Assembly (NCBI RefSeq): GCF_036323735.1
Contig: NC_086026.1
Coordinates: forward strand, 88,867,359-88,931,358
Direction: 5' to 3'
Origin: Rattus norvegicus
Taxonomy: Eukaryota; Chordata; Mammalia; Rodentia; Muridae
Length of the DNA stretch: 64,000 nucleotides
Part shown: positions 11,790-23,555 of the stretch, piece by piece
How positions within the stretch are numbered: position 1 is the first letter of the stretch
Layout of the letters: each line of letters starts with the position of its first letter
Program-made: the position numbers and the translations under genes
Notes under the pieces: generated by a model
What the model saw: the letters and a program-made list of their open reading frames with translations, nothing else
The model's database searches: none
What the model was told of the DNA's origin: nothing

Positions 11790-12200
11790 GGTATGATGAC
11801 GTATGCCCCAACAATCACATTAGGGTCTCTTTATTACAAACTCAAGTTTGGGTTTACTCACCAGGGAGCCACAGGACACTTGGTGAGCAGCCGTGAAGTC
11901 CCCTCAGGACAAGGTTCTATGGGAAATGGGAGTGAGTGAGGCTATGTCCATCCTGGCAAGCGTCTAAATGAATGACCATTGTAAGCAGACAGGTGGTGCT
12001 CTGAAGCAAGACCATCACAAAATGTCAGATGTCCGAAAGTACATCTGACACAATCAGACTAATCTTTGATTAACTGTCCCCATCCTAATACCTGATCACA
12101 AGTGTCAGCAATGTTTCCACTCAGAACAGTTGTCGGGGCTTTCCCAATGCAGGGAATCTTTCTGATGTGGAGTTCGGTAAGATGCTCACTAGGCCCATGC
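11790..12200. other. Possible LTR-like or other unclassified repeat
   Basis: 'ggtctctttattacaaactc' and 'gggagccacaggacac' recall rodent LTR-type repeats, and the segment is more GC-rich than its flanks. I see no matching terminal repeats or internal retroviral sequence, so this is only a suggestion. Confidence 0.2.
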
Positions 12201-12278
12201 AGTAATTTTTAAAACCACCTGAAAAGCTTTTCTTAAAGTGGCTTTTCTTAGATGACAGAATGTTACTTCAGACTTTTT

Positions 12279-12352
12279 GAGTCTCTGTCCTGGAATTCAC
12301 TATACAGACCAGGGTAGCTTTGACATCACAGAACTGCCTGTCTCTGCTTCCT
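12279..12352 (-). mobile_element. B1: B1 SINE fragment, antisense
   Basis: 'gtctctgtcctggaattcac' followed by 'agaccagggtagctttgac' and 'cctgtctctgcttcc' is antisense B1. It stops exactly where the L1 fragment begins at about 12353, and the rest of the B1 is not found on the other side. Confidence 0.7.
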
Positions 12353-12812
12353 GATATAGATGTCTCCTGAGAGACTTAGCCAGAGCATGTCAAATATAGA
12401 GGCGAATGCTAGCAGTAAACCGCTGAACTGAGAATAGTACCCCTGTTGCAGGAATTAGAGAAAGGATTGAAAGAGCTGAATGGGCTTGCAATCCTATAAG
12501 AACAACAATGCCAACCAACCAGTGCTCCCAGGGACTAAACCACTACCCAAAGACTATACATGGACTGACCCATGGCTCCTACTGCATATGTAGCAGAGGA
12601 TGGCCTTGTTGGGCACCAATGGAAAGAGAAGTCCTTGGTCCTGCCAAGGTTGTACTCCCAATGTAGTGGCATGTCAGGGGGCGGGAAAGGGGGATGGATG
12701 GGAAGGAGGACACCCTTATAGAAGAAGGGAGGGATGGGATAGGGGGCTTAGGTCCGGGAAACCAGAAAAGGGAATAACATTTAAAATGTAAATTAAAAAA
12801 TCCATGAAAAAA
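12353..12812 (+). mobile_element. L1: 5'-truncated LINE-1 3' UTR, sense
   Basis: Sense-strand L1 3' UTR from 'atatagatgtctcctgagag' through 'aaccgctgaactgagaatag' and the G-rich tract (about 12672-12750) to an A-rich end. It mirrors 10490-10946 with very few differences by eye. I see no target-site duplication, and the left edge abuts a broken B1. It may therefore be a rearranged copy rather than a simple insertion. Confidence 0.9.
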
Positions 12813-12819
12813 AGGGCTC

Positions 12820-13282
12820 AAGCAAGCATCTTTTCCAAGAGAAAGTTATGGTTATAACCCAAGCAATTTGGACCCAGAATCCAAGATCATAAGAACTACG
12901 CAAGCGTTCGCTCACAGCATGCTTCACATTACAAATCGACAGCATCATCATTACATTTATTAAGTTGGGGTTTTGGAAGGTAGCTGTTTCTCATAGTCCA
13001 GACAATATATTTCTGTTTTTCTGAAATGGTTTCCTTACTTCTTGTATTCCCTAAAGATACAGGGACTCTTCACTAACTCTATGTGGAACAGAGTTTGTTG
13101 AATCAAAGAACACTTCTGTTGTTCATCTCAAAGTTTTAATTCATGTATGCTGTACATGTAATTCTCAGTGCCATGAACTCACACAAAACTCCTTAGATGA
13201 GTAATGGTTTTCAATCTGCTTGAAACTATTAGTCTTATTACAACCATGGTAAAGATAAGCCTTAAACACATCATCTCCAAGT
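12820..13282. other. Unrecognised non-coding sequence
   Basis: Around 12885-12940 there is a weak third match to the 49-bp unit duplicated at 13283-13380, which hints that the whole stretch is a degenerate tandem or interspersed repeat. Confidence 0.3.
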
Positions 13283-13380
13283 CCAAGATCACAGAAACTC
13301 CTAAATAATGATGATCCAATCACAACATACACCAAGATCTTAGGAACTCCTAGAAGATGGTGATCCAATCACAGCACACA
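13283..13380. repeat. 49-bp tandem duplication, diverged
   Basis: Units 13283-13331 and 13332-13380 share 'ccaagatc', 'gaactcct' and 'tgatccaatcaca' at the same spacing, with about 20% mismatches. It is therefore an old duplication. Confidence 0.8.
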
Positions 13381-13384
13381 TCAC

Positions 13385-14780
13385 AGATTGATTACATTGG
13401 AATCCTCTCCTGGTTGGTCTTTTGAACTAGTGAATAAGGCACAACAGATCTAAATTTAATAATTTATTTTTCATGTTATTGCCTAATTCTATAAATTGTC
13501 TTATTGTTCTTATGTTAGCTTATAGAGAAGTTATATTTCCTTAATTATATGTATTTCTCCATGTTTTGGTCAGAGAAGGCCAAATTGTTAATAAAATGCT
13601 CAAAAACATGTGGCAAGATATGATGAATTATAACTTAATAATTGATAGAGATGGCTACTAGATAATAACTGGAAAGCAGCCTTATTCTTGATCTAATGTT
13701 CAATTTTAAAAGATGTTTGGAGATATAGACTTGATTCACTCATGTGCACTTCATGTAAAATGTCTATAAAATATAGAGCCAGTCATTTATTGAAAAATAT
13801 TTGAATGTAGGACTAGAAAATCCTAGAATGAAACTGATATAGTAAAGTAAATATATCAGTGAAGTTATATACATATATATATACATATATATATAATTTA
13901 TACATATATAATTTAATTTAGGCTTTATCGGGTTTTAAATTTAAATGTAAAATTTACAGATAAGTGAACTAACTTTATGTTCATCGGCAAACACATTTTT
14001 CTCAACAAAATGATTGAATGAAAGCAAGATGGCTATAAAACCAAAATATATTTAATCCATTTAAATTTCTATTTTTATTTTTTGGAACTTGACTAAAAGC
14101 TCCTGATTTGCTCCTTATCTCCAAAGGCTACATGCTTATTAAGCCCTTTATTAGACTAATGATTAGTATTTCCTGGAACTGTGCCTCACAGAGACAGATA
14201 ATTGTTTCAAGTCTGTGTTTCACCTCCAAATGTGTCACTGAGCTCTAGGTAGGTGGAGAGTTGTGCCGTTTGCGTTGCCTTTGCTGGTGAGTTTTGTTGA
14301 ATAAATGAGTGAGCTAATGAATGGGAAAAACACAAGGACTGAGCTACAAGAGACGCATGACCTTTTATAATTTACATGGGCCTGTTCTCTTCAAAGGTTT
14401 TATGCTTCAGGCTTTTCTTAAGAATGTTGCCTGTTGCATGTATCCCAGGTAGGCAGAATTTCCAGCCTTTCTCTGCCAATTTCTTTCTTTTATATGTTAA
14501 TCTTGAGGGAAAGTAATGGCTGCCAGAACCAAGAAGAAAAAGTTAGAAATGAGAGCTGATTGTAGAGTCTTGATCATTCAAAGAATGCAGACAACCTAAG
14601 ATGGCTCTTTGAGATAGAATTCGGGAGATAAATGTCTTTTGACACCATTTTTCCTTTCATTTGTCCTGACGATTTCCATTGACTCAACCCATAGGAAGGC
14701 AATAGGCAGAAGCTGAGAGGAGTAGCCATGTGGGTAGATCTGGAAGGGACAATGGGAGATGTCTAGCAGGAGAGCAGGAA
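13385..14780. other. Unrecognised AT-rich non-coding sequence
   Basis: Contains an interrupted TA/CATA tract at about 13868-13915. No gene or repeat family is recognised in the rest. Confidence 0.35.
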
Positions 14781-14781
14781 A

Positions 14782-14795
14782 TATCTATCTGTCTT

Positions 14796-14846
<51 letters not shown>
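14782..14846. repeat. (CTAT)n tetranucleotide microsatellite
   Basis: About 14 near-perfect CTAT units with one CTGT/CTTT interruption near the left end. Confidence 0.96.
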
Positions 14847-15722
14847 GTAATTTATTATTAACTTTTGATGGTTCTTTGAACAGTAAGCATGCATCAATTT
14901 TTTCTTGCCTGTATTACCAGAGACGAGGACAGAGTTGAATAAAACAGACCTATAGTGATGACAGAAGTGGGGATACTCTATAGAGGCTTCTGGAATCTAC
15001 ATGGGCACAGGTTAGTTGACTCTGTAGGTCTTGTCATGGTATCCTTGACCCTCATTTATTATTCAATTCTATCTCCTACTCTTCCACAAGACTCCCTGAG
15101 CTCCCCCTGATGTTTTGCTATGGGTCTCTGCATCTGTTTCCATCCATTATTGGATGAAGCTTCTCAGGAGATAGTTATGCTAGGCTCCTGTCTACAAGCA
15201 TAGCAGAATCATCAATAGTGTCAGGGTTTGGATCTCTCATATGGAATGGGTTTTAAGTTGGGTCAATCATTGGTTGGGTGTTCCCTCCATCTCTAGTCTC
15301 TGCTCCTTCTTTAACCCTTCATATCTTATAGGAAAGACAAATTTTGGATTGAAGATTTTGTGGGTGGGTTCATGTTCCTCTCATTCAACTGGAAGTCCTT
15401 CCTGGCTATAAGGGGTGGCCAGCTCAGTCTCTATATCCCCCACTGGTAGGAATTTAAGCTAGGCTCAACCCCATAGACTCTCAGTAGCTTATCCCATCCC
15501 AGATCTCCATGTAGTCCCAGAGATGCTCCTCACTGATTTCCAGTCTCACTTCCAGCACTCTTCTGCCTCCCCTTCCCCCATATTTGATCCTCATTCCCAT
15601 ACCCCTTCTCACCTGCCTGTGACTATTAGGTTTCCCCTTCTGAGTGAGATTTGCACATCCTTCCTTGGATTCTCTTTATTACCCAGTTTCTTTGAGTCTG
15701 TGGATTATCTTGTACTTTATGG

Positions 15723-18236
15723 CTAATGTCCACTTATAAGGGAGTATATACCAGGCCTGCCTTTCAGAGTCTGAGTTTCCCCTCTAAGGGTGATAGTCTC
15801 AAGTTCCATCAATTTGCCTGTAATTTTCATGATATTTTTGTTTTTAATAGCTGAACAGTATTCCATTGTGCAGGGTCTTTATCTATTCTTCAGTTAAGGG
15901 ACATTTAAATTTTTCCAGTTTCTGGTTATTATGAATAAAGTTTCTATGAACATAGTTGACCAAATACCCTCGTGGTAAAGTGAGACATCTTTTGGGTATA
16001 CGCTCAGGAGTAGTATAGCTAGGTCTTGGGTAGAATTATTCCCAATTTTCTGAGAAACCACCAAATTTTCAAGGTGGTTGTACAAGTTTCCCCTCTCACC
16101 AGCAATATAGGAGTGTTCTCCTTGCTCCACATCCTCACGAGCATGTGCCGTCACTTGAGTTTTTGATGTTAGCCATTTTGGGTGTAAGATGGGCCTCAGA
16201 GACATTTTGATTTATATTACCCCGATAACTAAGGACATGGAGCATATTTTTTAAATGTGCTTCTCAGCTCTAAGAGTTTCCTCTGTCAACAGTTCTGTTT
16301 AGGTCTGTACTCCATTTTTAAATTAGGTTATTTGGTTTGTTGATGTTTAATTTCTTGAGTTCTTTATATATTTTGGATACTAGTCCTCTGTCAGATGTAT
16401 GGTTGGAGAAGATCTTTTCCCATTCCATATGCTTCCATTTGTCCTGTTGATGGTATCTTTAGCTTTGAAAAAGACTTTTAGTTTCATAGGTCCCACTTAT
16501 TAATTATTAACCTTACTGCCTGGACTATTAGTGTTCTGTTCAGGATTTTGTCTCCTTTCCTAATGAGTTGAAGGTATTTTCCCACTTTCTCTTCTATTAA
16601 AATATCCAGTTTAACATTGAGGTCCTTGGTCCACTTGTTCTTGAGTTTTATGCTGGGCAATAAATATGGGTCTATTTGCATTCTTCTACATGCAGACATC
16701 TAGTTAGACCAGCACCATTTGTTGAAGATGCTTTCATTTTTCCATTGTATGATTCTGGATTCTTTGTCAAAAATCAAACATTTATAGGTGTATGACTTTA
16801 TTTCTGTGTTTTTGATTCTATTCCATTGATTAACTTTTCTGTTTTTATGCCAACACCACACAGTTTTAAAATACTATTGCTCTGGAATATAACTTCAAAT
16901 TAGGGATGGTGACACCTCCAGAAGTTCTTTTATTGTACAGAATTATTTTAGCTATCCTGGGATTTCTGTTTTTTCATATGAAGCAGGGATTTGCTCTTTC
17001 AAGGTCTGTAAAGAATTGTGTTGGGATTTTGATGGGAATTATATTGAATCTGTAGATTGCTCTTGGTAAATGGCAATTTTTACTATGTTAATCCTACTGA
17101 GCCATGAGTATGTTTGATTTTGCCATTATCTGACATCTTCCTCAAGTTCCTTTTCCAGAAACTTGAAGATCTTCTCATATAGGTCTTTCATTTGCTTGGC
17201 TAGAGTTACACCAAGATATTTTGTATTATTCATGGCTATTTTAAAGGCTATTGTTTCTTAATTTCTTTTTTGGCCTGTATAAAGAAGGCTACTGATTTTT
17301 TTAAGTTGGTTTCGTATCCTGTCGCTTTGTTGAAGATGTTTATCAGCTGTAGAAGTTCTATGGTAGAGTTTTTGGTGTCACTTATGTGTACTATCATATA
17401 ATCCTGGAATAATAATACTATAATTGTATGACTTCCTCTTTTCCAATTTTAATCACCTTGATCTCCTTTAGTTTGTCTTATTGTTCTAACTAGAACTTCA
17501 AATGCTATGTTGAATAGATAGGAAGAAAGTGGGCAGTCTTGTCTCCTCCTCCCTTGTCTTCTCCTTTATTTTAGTGGGAATGTTTTAAGTTTCTCTCCAT
17601 TAAGTTTAATATTGGGTATTGGATTACTGTATTTTGCTCTTATTATGGTTAGGTATGTACCTTCTATCACTGATTTCTCCAAGGCTTTTAATGTGAAGGG
17701 TTTTGGGTTTTGTCAATGGATATTTCAGTATGTAGTGAGATTACCATGTGATTTTTTAAATTTCAGTTTGTTTATATGGTGTATTACATTGATGGATTAT
17801 CATATATATTGAACCATCTCTGTATCCCTGGAATGAAGCCTACTTTATCATGGTAGATGACATTTTTGATATGTCTTGGATTAAGTTTATGAGTATTTTA
17901 TTGAGTATTTTGCTTCAATGTCCATAATGGAAACTCATGTGAAATTCTTTCTTTGTTGGGTCTTTGTGTGGTTTAGGTATCTGGGTGACTTTGGCCTTAT
18001 AGAATGAGTTTGACTATGTTCCTTCTGTTTCTCTTTTGTGGAATAGTTTGAGGAGTATTGGTATCAGCTCTTCTTTGAAAATCTAGTAGAATTCTGAGCT
18101 AAAATCACCTAGCTCTGGGCCACCGCTGCCTCCTTCTTCTTCTTCTTCTTCTTCTTCTTCTTCTTCTTCTTCTTCTTCTTCTTCTTCTTCTTCTTCTTCT
18201 TCTTCTTCTCCTCCTCCTCCTCCTCCTCCTCCTCCT

Positions 18237-18315
<79 letters not shown>

Positions 18316-18331
18316 CTCCTCCTCTTCCTCC

Positions 18332-18363
<32 letters not shown>

Positions 18364-18530
18364 CTCCTCCTCCTCCTCCTCTTCCTTCTCTCTCTGTCTC
18401 TCTGGTTAGAGACTTTTAATGATTGTTTCTATTTACCCAGGAGTTATAGGATTATTTATGCAGTTTATCTGATCTTGATTTAACTTTGGAAATGGTATCT
18501 ATCCAGACTCACCACCAATGAACTTCTTTT
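15723..18530 (-). pseudogene. Degenerate L1 ORF2 (reverse transcriptase to C-terminus)
   Basis: Pieces of ORF2p are recognisable in shifting minus-strand frames, for example the C-terminal region around 15894-16205 and a fragment at 16484-16699. The frame has many stops and indels and the endonuclease domain is missing, so no protein can be made. The age looks much greater than that of the element at 50944. Confidence 0.85.
18131..18403. repeat. (CTT)n(CTC)n(CTCTTC)n polypyrimidine microsatellite
   Basis: About 26 CTT triplets (18132-18209) followed by about 190 bp of CTC triplets punctuated by CTT/CTCTTC variants. It is a long pure polypyrimidine/polypurine tract, able in principle to form triplex (H-) DNA. 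It sits inside the antisense L1 ORF2 near the codons for the conserved Lys-Lys-Ser-Pro-Gly-Pro-Asp stretch. Confidence 0.97.
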
Positions 18531-20400
18531 AATATACCCTTTAATGTATACCACATGGAGATAAATTCTATTAGTTTTTGTTCAATGGAAAACAGTTTTC
18601 ATTTTTTTGAGAATTTTCTATAGGTGAAAAATAGAATCAATATGTCAGTTATTTTGTATCTATTTCTAAGTCCTTGCTTTTGTTTCTTTTCTTCTCTAAA
18701 TTTATTTGGAAATCACTTAATAGTGATTTAATAGCTTTCTTTTGTTCATATCATTTGATATTTTTTCTTGGGGAATTTTGGGTATAAATATGATTTTTGA
18801 TTGAGTATATTGCATATGAGGTAACTGCAGCTAATGTGAGGGGAGAGTGTACCTCCTCCACTGGGCAGGTTGGGTGGGGTGCTGTGACCATCCTTAGGGA
18901 ATCCTTTTCTTGGAACATGGATCACATTGCTTTTCTTTCTCAGGAAAGCATTGCAGTACAGGGTTTAGCTTCATAGTGTGACCTTTTAATTTATCTGGAT
19001 TCAAAATTCACTCTGTTGTAGGGAATACAGATCATGTTTTGAGACACTAGAATTGTTCCCCTTTTAAAAATTCTCATTCCTAATGATTCATAAACATCTG
19101 TTGGTTTCCTTAGGCCTCAGAGGAAAACTCCAGATTCACAGACCCTGGCTGCATTCTGAATCTGCAAGTAACCACAGCACCAAGGGAGATAGCTGTCAGC
19201 TCTCCTGTTTTCCCCGGAACTTTCTGGTTTACTTTGCTCTGTTCACAGGGGCCCCTCCCTCCAGAATGCTTGTCTACTTAGAATGAGGGGAAAATAAAGA
19301 AAGAAAAACATTGAAATTTCTGCTCTATCAGATGTTTTGTGTTAGCCTTTTATCTTTCCATCCTGTGTGCCTCCACTGGAAAGTATTTTTGAGGGGAAAA
19401 CTCTGAGTGGAGGCCCCTGAGCTCCCTCATTTTGTTTGTATCATAAGCACACCAAGAGTTCCCTGTAGCTTTTAACTCTGCACTGCATTTCTCCTTCAGA
19501 ACTCAGTTGAACTGTTCAGACATGAGCTATGCTGTATTTAGTAACCCCACTCTCAGATCCTTTCTGAGCCTGAATTTTGCACTCTATCCAGCTTTCATTC
19601 ATTCTGTTGACAATGTGAGTCTTCAACAAGCTGTTCTGAGCTTAGTATTAGAAATTTCCTTCATTGAATTTCTATTCTCCCCATAGCTGGTAAACTCAGC
19701 AGCAGTTTTCAAGGTTTTTTTTTCCAAATAAAGGTTTTTCTCTTGATGAATATGAGCATCTCAGTGAGATTCCTGCTCCATGTAGTACTGTCAGCTCCCT
19801 GGCCTTCAGGAAAATATATTTATTCATTCTAAGGCCTCCAAAAATTCCAGCCTACTACAGTTTAAATATAAATTTCCAAGTTCAAAAATTTTCTCTGTAC
19901 TTCATTATTTCAAAGAATCAAATCTTGTCATCTACACTATGTAAATCTGATGCGGATGGGACTCCAGTTTCCATGCAACCCAAAGGGAATTTTTGTCTCC
20001 ATTTCTAAAACAAGAAAACAAGTTATTTGCTCTCAAAGGACCATACTGAGAAAAGAAATCCACATTGGATAGTAGTTGCAGTTATTCCTATTTAAAACAT
20101 AGAAAAACGTAAATATTACCAAATTTATATTATCTTTTCCCATAATGTAGCAAAGCTAGAAATCAAAAGGAAAAGTTTAGAACCATAAAACCACAGTAAA
20201 AGAAACAAGTTACTTTCCTACTCTTCATGATTGAATCAAGGTATTAAATAACTGAGATCTCTTTTTATTTTGAGACCCAGGCCAGCAATTTGAACTTGGT
20301 AGGTAGCCCAGGTGTTTATCGAATTTCTGTTCTTCCACATCAGTCATTGAAATACTTGGGATTGCAGGCTTGTGCCAGGAGACCCTGAAAACATTTTACT
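18531..20400. other. Unrecognised non-coding sequence
   Basis: No family or gene can be named. 18530-18820 is T-rich and could be further eroded L1. 18830-19010 is a GC-richer patch. 20256-20395 resembles a very old antisense SINE ('tttgagacccaggccagc', 'gggattgcaggcttgtgcca'). Confidence 0.3.
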
Positions 20401-20403
20401 TTT

Positions 20404-20460
20404 CAACAACAACAACAACAACAATGACAACAACAAAAACAACACAACAGCAACAACAAC
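20404..20460. repeat. (AAC)n microsatellite, interrupted
   Basis: AAC/ACA triplets with TGAC, AAAAC and CAGC interruptions. They produce short poly-Asn and poly-Thr open frames that are not genes. Confidence 0.93.
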
Positions 20461-22130
20461 GATCAAGGAAGAAACTAGGGAGATGCAGAAGCCATTCATT
20501 AGTGACAATCCTAATCTTTCCACTTATCATTCTGAAGAAACGAATGTTTTGATCTGCTGACCTGTTTTAGGCAATTGCAAAAAAAAGTTTCACACCCTTG
20601 GATTTCTCTTTAGGAGACATATTCTTAACAACTTGTTCTTTGCATCCTTCGCCATTTGAATAGGCCAAGGAGTTTCTGTATTGTCATCTTCAGTTTCCCT
20701 TTTCCCGAAGGGTTCTTCCCTCAGTTTACCTGTTTCTTATGCTTTATTGCTCCTAGAAAAAGAGCCTGGACTCATCCATTAAACATTTACCTTTCCCATA
20801 ACTGTAAAAGATAAGTCATGTGACATTTCCTGCCCAGTGCAAAAAAGGTCCCTTCCTCCAGCTCTGGGACAGTGTTCTTTGTTCATATTTCTACCTACAG
20901 ATGGATTACTAAGGTGTGTGGGATGGGACAGGGTTTATCTGCCATACCCTTCACTTTCCTTTTACTTCCCAGCCAGGCAGTTAACCAAGTCACTATGTAT
21001 TCTCAGAGAACTAACTGGGTTTCTTATATTCCCGGCATTCTCCCGGTCTGCACCTATTCTCCAACGTCAAAGCTCCTTAGCGTGTTTAAGTATGTGTTAC
21101 AGCAGCACCTCTGCGTTCAGTGCCAACATCTGTGTTAGTTCTCCATTGCACTTACTCCTGGGAGTCAGGAGTCCAAATTGGGTGAGTAAAGTTTCATTCC
21201 TCCCAAAAATTTTAGGGGATGATGTGTTTTTTTGTCCTTTCCACCTTTCAGAGGACACATAAATTTCCAGCCTCTTAAAATCATCTTCCAAGTTCTAAGC
21301 CAGTATCATAGCATCTTCCAATCTCTGGTTCTAATGCTCTCTTTGAGTCTTAAGATATCTGCTGGCTCTGATCCTCCTGTCTCTCCCTTTCCACAAAGGC
21401 TTTGTTATTGCAGTGTGACCATCAGGAGAATCTTCCCATCTCAAAATCAGTCCTTGCCATAATAGGTAATACAGTTTCAGATCCTGGGGATCATAGACAC
21501 ATCTTTAGATGGCCTCTCTTCTATGCTTTTCAGCCATAGACTTCAAATCATTAGCTTGGTAGGATTATGAACTTTTAAGTTAATTTTTTTCTCATTTACA
21601 TATTATTTACCATCTGCAACACTAAGTCAATGATTGACAATTTCCCTTAGTGTTTTCCTTGTAAACTTCCCCTCACTTTATGCAGAAAAAGTAAGGTGCC
21701 CCAGGTGTTGGAAGGGCCATTAAATATAATTGACACGAGGATTAGATATTTCTTTTGATTTTTTTTAGGCACATCTCATTAGCTTTGCATTTTCAATGTG
21801 CCATTCTTTCCAAAATACCTATTCATTTTTTTCATGCCTAATAAGATAAAAGACTTTAGAACATTGTTAGTTAAGCAATGTCTCAGTAGGTCCTTTCTGT
21901 TTCGGTGTTGAATAGAATGAAGAGAATAAACAGTGACATTTAGGGCTGGCACTAGAGCCTGAGAAAAATACCTCTTTGGTGCAGGTGAACCTCTGTGTAG
22001 TCTGCCCTGAAGCATAACTTAAGGAGCTATGTCTCCACTAACTTACAGAACTACTGGTTAACAATCCAAGCTTTTGATTGGATTTTAGCTTGAAAAACTG
22101 ACTAAGATGCAGTGAGGTTGTATTTCTTGT
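20461..22130. other. Unrecognised non-coding sequence
   Basis: The most complex and least repetitive stretch of the window. A 141-codon frame at 20837-21262 has no recognised domain and lacks coding features. I see no repeat family. Confidence 0.3.
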
Positions 22131-22195
22131 ATTTTTTTTTTTGTTTGTGAGCCTGGTCTTTAACAGCTAAGCCATCTCTCCACCCTGAGGTTTTA
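22131..22195 (-). mobile_element. B2: B2-type SINE head, antisense fragment
   Basis: A T-run followed by 'gagcctggtctttaacagc' and 'taagccatctctccaccct' is the complement of the tRNA-related head of the B2 superfamily. Only about 65 bp remain. Confidence 0.55.
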
Positions 22196-22199
22196 TTTT

Positions 22200-23090
22200 C
22201 TAATCTAATAATTGCATTTAGATTTTTGGAAAAGCTAGTCTCTGTAAGAAATATACTCAATTGAAAACAACTTCTTTGCACCAAATGAAAATAAAATTTT
22301 ACATTTCCCCCTCTTATTTAAATGATCTAAACACATTTGTTTTAGAATGCCTTTGGGAAAAGTCAAATAGGTAAAGGTGCACATCTAAAAACTGAAAATC
22401 ATTTCAAGCAATCTAGAGCTTATAGGATTTAATAACGATCATGAAACAGATAAAATTTCATGGCTCTTTTACTCTGTAATTCATGGAACTTTCAGAGTTC
22501 AAAGCCACCCTTTACAGACTACTACAGAAGGAACAGGCCAAATGTTCCTCCAGAGTCTGCTGTTGGGTCTGAATTTTGTGCTAGTTCAAGGGTAGTTTGA
22601 ACAGTTCCTCCCCCTCCTCTTCCTGCAAAATGCAGTTGGATATAGATTGCTACAGATAATCTGATGTAATTTCCATTCAAAGAGCCAAGGCCAGGACCAA
22701 ATTCTAGTCACTTGATATTTTGCTTCATCCCCGTCAAAGATTTCTTGTCAGTTTGCAAATAAAAGTCTGCACTGTTTAGCCGTTGCATGCACATTCCTAC
22801 CACATTGTCTGTTGCCCATCTATTCTGCTTCCTTCTTTTTTGTAGGATTTTCAATGGCCTGAAAGTTCTTTCCACAAGTTTTGTATCACATCTTGAGTTT
22901 CTATGTTCAGTTATCTTTTCATTCTTTTTACATATAAATATCTGTAGAATAACTGCCACACACTATCACTTAACTCACTCCTTAGGCTTTCTGCTCTTTG
23001 CATTCTATAGAGACATCATTTTGGTAGGCAAAATGAATAGTTGTATAACCTAAAAAATAAAATGATATAACCTAGCACATCAGAAACCAG
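22200..23090. other. Unrecognised non-coding sequence
   Basis: No repeat or gene recognised. Open frames (at most 88 codons) carry no domain. Confidence 0.35.
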
Positions 23091-23555
23091 AGCCTTACTG
23101 ATTCGGATTAGGACACTTGCAGCTAACCATCAGACTAAGCACAGGGACCTCAATGGAGGAATTAGAGAAAGGACTGAAGGAGCTGAAGAAGGGGTTTGCA
23201 AGCCCATTGGAAGAACAATAGCAACCAGCCAGACCCCCCCAGAGCTCCCAGGGGCTAAACCACCAACCAAAGAGTACACATGGGGGGACCCATGGCTCCA
23301 GCTGCATATGTAGCAGAGGATGGCATTGTCTGCCATCAATAGGAGGAGAGGATCTTGGTCTTGTGCAGGCTCTTTTCCCCAGTGTAAGGCAATGCCAGGG
23401 TGTTGAGGTGGGAGTGGGTGAGTGGGAGGGGGAACATCCTCACAGAAGGAGGGGAAGGGGTATGGGAGAGGGGGGAACCAGGAAAGAGAATAACATTTAA
23501 AATGTAAATACAGAACCTATCCAATAGACAGTAAAATAAAATAAAATAAAATCCC
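23091..23555 (+). mobile_element. L1: 5'-truncated LINE-1 3' UTR, sense (older subfamily)
   Basis: L1 3' UTR marks in order: 'aactaagcac'-type region, 'ggaattagagaaaggactga', 'gagctcccaggggctaaacc', 'gagtacacatgggggga', then the purine-rich tract (about 23395-23480) and 'aataacatttaaaatgtaaa'. An AAAAT-repeat tail follows (23530-23552). Wording differs from the young element, matching instead the old fragments at 36835 and 63840. Confidence 0.85.

Larger units (their letters stand above)
14995..18530 (-). mobile_element. L1: Old LINE-1 (Lx/Mur-type), antisense, 3' UTR plus ORF2 3' two-thirds
   Basis: Read on the minus strand, this is a 5'-truncated L1. The 3' UTR occupies about 14995-15722. 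The degenerate ORF2 runs from its stop at 15723-15725 up to about 18530, which corresponds to roughly residues 435-1275 of the intact ORF2 at 53344. Many stops and frameshifts break it (the longest surviving frame is about 103 codons). The ORF2 is split at 18131-18403 by a CTT/CTC microsatellite. No target duplication was found. Confidence 0.88.

Noticed and set aside
11790..12200. Solo LTR of an endogenous retrovirus
   Set aside because: Some words resemble rodent LTR-type repeats, but no TG...CA ends, target duplication or polyadenylation layout could be fixed, so it is listed only as a weak possibility.
20837..21262. 141-codon plus-strand open frame
   Set aside because: No domain, no splice or promoter context and composition like the flanks; chance length is plausible in 64 kb.
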